Of a DNA stretch of 26,345 bases, positions 22,549 to 26,345 are shown one piece after another. Below the pieces are notes generated by a model, which ran no database searches, was not told the DNA's origin, and saw nothing but the letters and a program-made list of their open reading frames with translations. This stretch comes from a bacterium (lineage in GTDB: Bacteria > Planctomycetota > J058 > JAJDCP01). Positions within the stretch are counted from its first letter, which is position 1. Each line of letters starts with the position of its first letter. The translations under genes were made by a program, and so were the position numbers. The stretch covers positions 1 through 26,345 of the forward strand of contig JAUIEM010000096.1 in NCBI GenBank assembly GCA_030428695.1, read 5' to 3'.

Positions 22549-24774
22549 ATGCGACGATCCGCTCTCACCGCGTGCCTGATCGTCCTGAGCGCGACCTTTG
22601 TTTTCGCGCAGGACACCGGGACCCGCGTCTCCCAGATTTTCGAGGACCTCGAGATCTGCTCGGTCGATGAGATCTGGGATCTCGCCTCCGAGCTCGAGGC
22701 CATCGGCGAGCCCGCCACCGTCCATCTCAAGCGTGGGTTGGTCCACCCGGTCGCCCTGGTCCGCCTGGCGAGCGCAAAGACCCTGCTCGGTCTCGACCTC
22801 GAGCGAGACCTCGCGGTCAAGACGCTGGTCGCGCTGCTGCGGCCCGAGGACATGCTGTCCGACGACCCCGCCGAGGAGAGCGCGATCCGCGTGCTCGCGT
22901 GCGAGCTGCTGGTCGTCAACAAGGCCAAGCGCAAGGATGTGCAGCCGCTGACCGGCTACATCGACTTCGTCCGCAACCCGGACGTCAAGATCGCGATGGC
23001 CAAGGTGATGCGCAAACGCGGGCGGAACTCCGACGCGGTGCGGATCATCAAGAACTACCTCGAGTCCGACGACTTCGCGACCGCCGCGAAGGCCGCCCTG
23101 GCCCTCGCCGAGGTCGGCGACATCGAGTCGGCCAAGGAGATCCTGACGCGGCTGTCCAGCGAGCCGACCTCCCGCGGCGAGCTCGCCCGCAAGTACCTCG
23201 AGCGCGAGAAGCTGCTCGCGACCGCGATGGCGAGCGAATCCCTCGCCCGCGACCCGCAGATCGCCGCGCTGCGCGAGCAGCTCGAAGACCTCGAGGCCGA
23301 GAACAAGGAGCTCAAGGCGGCGGCCCGTCTGGCGGCGAACGATCCCGGTCCGGCCGCGGGCGGCTCCTCGTACCCGCTGCTCGACGAGATCATGAGCAAG
23401 ATCGATCTCTACTACGTGACCGATGAAGAGGGCATCATCGAGAAGCAGCGCCTGCTCGACGAGGCGATCAAGGGCATGGTCGCTTCCCTCGACCCGTTCT
23501 CCTCCTACCTGACCGAAGCGGAGTGGAACAGCTTCATCGAGGGGATGTCGCAGGAGTACGAGGGCATCGGCGCCTACGTGAACAAGGACCCGAAGGACGG
23601 CTACCTCGTGATCAGCCGGCCCTTCTACAAGGGTCCCGCCTACCGAGCCGGTCTGCGCTCCCTCGACAAGATCGTCGAGGTCGAGGGGGTCTCGACCAGC
23701 GACCTCGACCTGCAGAAGATCATCGCGAAGCTCAAGGGCCCCGCCGGCACCAAGGTCAAGATCAAGGTCTTCCGCCGCGGCTGGGAGCAGGCCCGCGAGT
23801 TCGAGGTCGTGCGCGAGGACATCGAGGTCAAGTCGGTCCACCACGAGATGCTGCCCGGCAACATCGGCTACCTCAGCCTCAGCCAGTTCGGCCAGGACGC
23901 CGCGACCGAGGTCGAGGCCGCCCTGACCTCGCTCGAGGAGCAGGGCATGGAGGCGCTGCTGTTCGACCTGCGGAACAACGGCGGCGGCTACCTGAACCAG
24001 GCCCGCGACGTCGCGGACAAGTTCCTGCCGGCCGGCAAGGTGGTCTGCTACAGCAAGGGCCGCAACCAGGTGATCGCCAAGTACCAGGAGCACAAGACCA
24101 GCGCCCGCCCGCACCCCGACTTCCCCGTCGTCGTGCTGATCAATGGGGCGAGCGCGAGCGCGAGCGAGATCGTCTCCGGCGCGCTGAAAGACCACGACCG
24201 CGCGCTGCTGGTCGGCGAGACCAGCTTCGGCAAGGGCAGCGTCCAACAGCTGCTGCCGCTCGACGAGAGCGCCGGCCGGCTGCGGTTGACGATCGCGCGC
24301 TACTACCTGCCGAGCGGCGTCAGCATCCACGAGGTCGGCGTCGAGCCCGACATCACGATCGGGTCGACCGAGGTGCCGGTCTGGAAGCGGGAAGCACTCG
24401 CCGAGATCCAGGAGACCGTCGCGAATTTCGTCGCTGACCGCTTCGCGGCGAACAAGGAGCTGTTCCACAAGCTCTCCGCGTTCGACGGCTACGATCCCGC
24501 GAACTATCCCGACTTCGCCGAGCTCTTCGCCGGCCTCGACACCGACCTGACCGAAGAGGACGTGCGGGGGCTGGTGCGCGCGGAGGTCCGGCGCGTGTGC
24601 CAGGACGATGTCTCGCGCTTCTTCCCGACCGACCTGCAGGAAGACGTGCAGCTGCAGCGCGCGATCTTCGAGGTGATGAGCCGCAGCGGGCTGGCGTGGC
24701 AGGATGTCGACGAGTACCAGCGCTTCGGGCAGGAGATCGAAGCGTCCCTCGCAGGAACCCCGGAAGAGGAGTAG
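22549..24774 (+). CDS. S41 C-terminal processing peptidase with helical-repeat N-terminal domain, 741 aa
   Basis: It is probably a periplasmic serine protease. Signal peptide residues 1-20 end AFVFA-type (SATFVFA, then QDTG). Residues about 25-240 are HEAT-like helical pairs (GEPATVHLKRGLVHPVALVRLASAKTLLG; ATAAKAALALAEVGDIESAKEIL). A coiled coil spans about 240-265. The S41A part starts at YPLLDEIMSKIDLYYV, with the PDZ domain at about 336-415 (GIGAYVNKDPKDGYLVISRP). The catalytic core is NGASASASEIVSGAL with S537 and TSFGKGSVQ with K562, the expected 25 residues apart. An Asp/Glu-rich helical tail follows. Typical CtpA lacks the N-terminal repeat domain, which may recruit substrates or partners (inference). 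GGAGG lies 11 bp before the ATG. The next gene starts 4 bp after the stop. Confidence 0.93.
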   Translation: MRRSALTACLIVLSATFVFAQDTGTRVSQIFEDLEICSVDEIWDLASELEAIGEPATVHLKRGLVHPVALVRLASAKTLLGLDLERDLAVKTLVALLRPEDMLSDDPAEESAIRVLACELLVVNKAKRKDVQPLTGYIDFVRNPDVKIAMAKVMRKRGRNSDAVRIIKNYLESDDFATAAKAALALAEVGDIESAKEILTRLSSEPTSRGELARKYLEREKLLATAMASESLARDPQIAALREQLEDLEAENKELKAAARLAANDPGPAAGGSSYPLLDEIMSKIDLYYVTDEEGIIEKQRLLDEAIKGMVASLDPFSSYLTEAEWNSFIEGMSQEYEGIGAYVNKDPKDGYLVISRPFYKGPAYRAGLRSLDKIVEVEGVSTSDLDLQKIIAKLKGPAGTKVKIKVFRRGWEQAREFEVVREDIEVKSVHHEMLPGNIGYLSLSQFGQDAATEVEAALTSLEEQGMEALLFDLRNNGGGYLNQARDVADKFLPAGKVVCYSKGRNQVIAKYQEHKTSARPHPDFPVVVLINGASASASEIVSGALKDHDRALLVGETSFGKGSVQQLLPLDESAGRLRLTIARYYLPSGVSIHEVGVEPDITIGSTEVPVWKREALAEIQETVANFVADRFAANKELFHKLSAFDGYDPANYPDFAELFAGLDTDLTEEDVRGLVRAEVRRVCQDDVSRFFPTDLQEDVQLQRAIFEVMSRSGLAWQDVDEYQRFGQEIEASLAGTPEEE

Positions 24775-24778
24775 CCGC

Positions 24779-25384
24779 ATGGCCCGCGTCTGGACCGCGC
24801 TGCTGGTTTTGCTCGCCGTCGGCTGCCTGGTCGCCCTCGCTTTCCTGTTCCTGGTCAGCGACGTCGCCCCGGCGCCGCCCGGCGGGGGCGGGCCCGTGCT
24901 CGCGCCCGCGGTCAGCGCCGCGGGGGTGAGCGAGCCCGAGGTGGCCGCGCAGCCCCCGGCCGAGCCCGCCCCGGCCGATCCGGCCGCGGCGACGCCGGGA
25001 GCGCCCGCCGAGCTGCCGGCGCCAGCGGTCTCCGACCTGCCGCTCGATGAGCTCGCCGACGACGGTCCGCTGCCCTACCGCAAGGAGCGCCTGCTCCTGC
25101 CGGCCGAGCTCGACGAGCGCATCGCCCTGCTCGAGGCCCAGGCCGCGCAGGAAGCGGACGACGCGCCCGGGCTGACGCGGAAGATCGCCGAGCTGCGGGA
25201 GATCCGCGCTCTCAACGTCGCCGTCAACGGCGCCTGGAGCGCGGCCCGGGACGGCGAGCTCCAACGCGGCCTCGCGCTGCTCGCGAGCTGCGCGTCGGGT
25301 TCCTCCGACGCCGACGTACAGAGCTTCCTCGCCGAGCAGGAGCGCGCCCTGCTCGATCGCTACGGTGACGGCTTCCGCCGCTGA
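24779..25384 (+). CDS. Membrane-anchored protein of unknown function, 201 aa
   Basis: No family is recognised. Residues 5-26 form one N-terminal membrane helix (WTALLVLLAVGCLVALAFLF). Residues 30-95 are a Pro/Ala-rich linker, and residues 100-200 are a helical, charged domain (RLLLPAELDERIALLEAQAA; LTRKIAELREIRALN). The Cys at 16 lies inside the helix and does not make a convincing lipobox. The start ATG at 24779 is chosen over an in-frame ATG 75 bp earlier, which would overlap the protease; GAGGAG sits 7 bp upstream within the end of the protease gene. The tight coupling suggests that it works with the S41 protease, for instance as an adaptor in the same compartment (inference). Confidence 0.75.
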   Translation: MARVWTALLVLLAVGCLVALAFLFLVSDVAPAPPGGGGPVLAPAVSAAGVSEPEVAAQPPAEPAPADPAAATPGAPAELPAPAVSDLPLDELADDGPLPYRKERLLLPAELDERIALLEAQAAQEADDAPGLTRKIAELREIRALNVAVNGAWSAARDGELQRGLALLASCASGSSDADVQSFLAEQERALLDRYGDGFRR

Positions 25385-25781
25385 GCTCCGCGAGGTCGTG
25401 GGCCGTGGGGCGGCGGGCCGCGCTGGCTCTCTCCCGTCCGCGCACCTCTTTCGTCCGGCGCGGTTCCCCTGCTCCTGGGCCGATGCCCGTCCGGTTTCAA
25501 ACTCGTCATGCGGCTTGGCGCAGCACACCTCCGCCCTCGGAACGTGGGCCGTGGGACGTGGACCGTCGCCGTGGCCGTGACCGTGACCCGGGTTGCCTTC
25601 TCGTCGGGTTCCAGGCCGGTGACGGCTGGAGCGGGAGCACCGCGCGACGGCGGTTGCGCCGTTGCGTGGGACCAGGCCGGGTTCCCATCGTCTTCCGCCG
25701 CGGCGCAGCCGCGGAGGAAGACTCCACTGATGCCCTCCAGCAGCCGATATTCGGGAAGACACCCTGATCTGGAGACATACG
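25385..25781. other. 397-bp non-coding spacer before the amidase gene
   Basis: Reading frames here are low-complexity and have no ribosome sites, so none is called. The segment 25547-25590 is made of short imperfect CCGTGG-type repeats. A strong hairpin lies at 25691-25721: TCTTCCGCCGCGG pairs with CCGCGGAGGAAGA at 12 of 13 positions, loop CGCAG. No T-tract follows it. It lies about 60 bp before the amidase start, so it may be in that gene's leader. Confidence 0.5.
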
Positions 25782-26345
25782 ATGCCAAGGAGCGCGCTCA
25801 TCCTGCTCGCGGCCCTTTCCCTCGGGGGCTGCCGGATGCTCCTGCCCGCGACGGCCACCCGCCCCGTCCTCTACGTCGGCGTCCACCACGCCGCCGAGCG
25901 CCTGGGGCTGCAGGCTTCCCCGGACGGCGAGCGTTACGTCCTCGCCGACGACGCCAACCGGGTCGTGATCGCCCCCGGCCTGGCGCAGGTGCTGGTCAAC
26001 GGCGAGTGGGTCGCGGCGGACGCGCCGATCACCGAGCGCGACGGGAAGCTCATCCTGCCCGCGACCACCGTCGGCAAGGTGCGGACGCGTCTGCACGGCT
26101 ACCGCCCGCACACCGCGCCGGTGGTCACCCGCACCCGGATCTCGCCGCCGCCCGCCCCGCTGGCCCGTCCCCAGCCGGCCGCCCCGGTCGCCGCGGACGT
26201 CGTCAGCGTCGCGCTCCCCGCCGGAGTCATCCCGGGCAACGCGCGGGACTGGACCTTCATCGTGCTGCATCACAGCGACACGGCCTCGGGCAGCGCGGCG
26301 ATCTTCGACCGTTACCACCGCGAGCACAACGGCTGGAGCAACGGC
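25782..26345 (+). CDS. N-acetylmuramoyl-L-alanine amidase lipoprotein, 3' end cut by the window
   Basis: The frame is open for 188 codons to the last base, so the gene continues beyond the window. The signal peptide is PRSALILLAALSLGGC with lipobox LGGC (lipidated C17). Residues 25-110 resemble a copper-amine-oxidase-N type stalk domain (VLVNGEWVAADAPI then GKLILPATTVGKV). A Pro-rich linker spans about 120-150. At 165 begins an Amidase_2/PGRP domain: WTFIVLHHSDTASGS with the first zinc-ligand His, then IFDRYHREHNGWSNG. It would cleave the stem peptide from peptidoglycan. GGAG lies 7 bp before the ATG. The rest of the active site is not visible. Confidence 0.85.
   Translation, partial: MPRSALILLAALSLGGCRMLLPATATRPVLYVGVHHAAERLGLQASPDGERYVLADDANRVVIAPGLAQVLVNGEWVAADAPITERDGKLILPATTVGKVRTRLHGYRPHTAPVVTRTRISPPPAPLARPQPAAPVAADVVSVALPAGVIPGNARDWTFIVLHHSDTASGSAAIFDRYHREHNGWSNG

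Noticed and set aside
25405..25767. 120-codon plus ORF in the spacer before the amidase
   Set aside because: It has no ribosome site, is Arg/Gly/Pro-rich, and runs through the hairpin and short repeats.
25778..25783. TACGAT considered as a -10 box before the amidase
   Set aside because: It overlaps the start codon at 25782 and has no -35 partner at 17 bp, so transcription from it would skip the signal peptide.

Overview
The window is a GC-rich stretch (roughly 70% G+C by eye, almost all codon third positions G or C) of a bacterial chromosome. It looks like ordinary chromosome, not a plasmid or prophage: no transposase, phage gene, CRISPR array, rRNA or tRNA was seen. Gene content (a CRTAC1/ASPIC-type lipoprotein, HEAT-repeat proteins, a histone-H1-like lysine/alanine tail, a perfect sigma-54 promoter, an rsmB-fmt-scpA-M50 cluster) suggests a large-genome Gram-negative, possibly uncultured, lineage such as Planctomycetota, Myxococcota or Acidobacteriota. 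The phylum cannot be fixed from this sequence.

Layout, left to right. 1-8290 (+): the 3' part of a divergent GGDEF-EAL protein, an aldo/keto reductase with a clear promoter, an unrecognised 794-residue membrane protein, and a 1118-residue FG-GAP/ASPIC lipoprotein. 8510-13046 (+): the rod-shape operon mreC-mreD-mrdA-rodA with tight spacing and no mreB. 13134-14621 (+): an endonuclease III-like protein fused to a roughly 270-residue Lys/Ala-rich tail. 14644-14923 (+): a self-contained unit of a consensus sigma-54 promoter, a 41-codon ORF with a strong ribosome site, and a 12-bp-stem terminator. 14945-16620 (-): two translationally coupled paralogous proteins with a cupin-like core and HEAT-like C-terminus, one of which has lost the metal-ligand histidines. 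16621-16993: a 373-bp repeat-rich spacer. 16994-20703 (-): rsmB, fmt, scpA and an M50-like membrane protein, overlapping or nearly so. 20767-21318 (-): an isochorismatase-fold hydrolase. 21450-22337 (+): a XerC/XerD recombinase. 22549-25384 (+): an S41 processing protease with an unusual helical-repeat N-terminus, coupled to a small membrane-anchored protein. 25385-25781: a non-coding spacer. 25782-26345 (+): the start of an N-acetylmuramoyl-L-alanine amidase lipoprotein, cut by the window edge.

Functional themes are cell-wall elongation and remodelling (mreCD, mrdA, rodA, S41 protease, amidase) and chromosome and translation housekeeping (xerD, scpA, fmt, rsmB). The most unusual items are the sigma-54-driven 41-aa gene, the asymmetric cupin-HEAT pair, the endonuclease III-like protein with an H1-like tail and no clear catalytic lysine, the M50 protein with HEVVQ in place of HExxH, and a family of interspersed GTAG-type palindromes. 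Several predicted promoters share the pattern TTGTCS-N17-TAYGAT.
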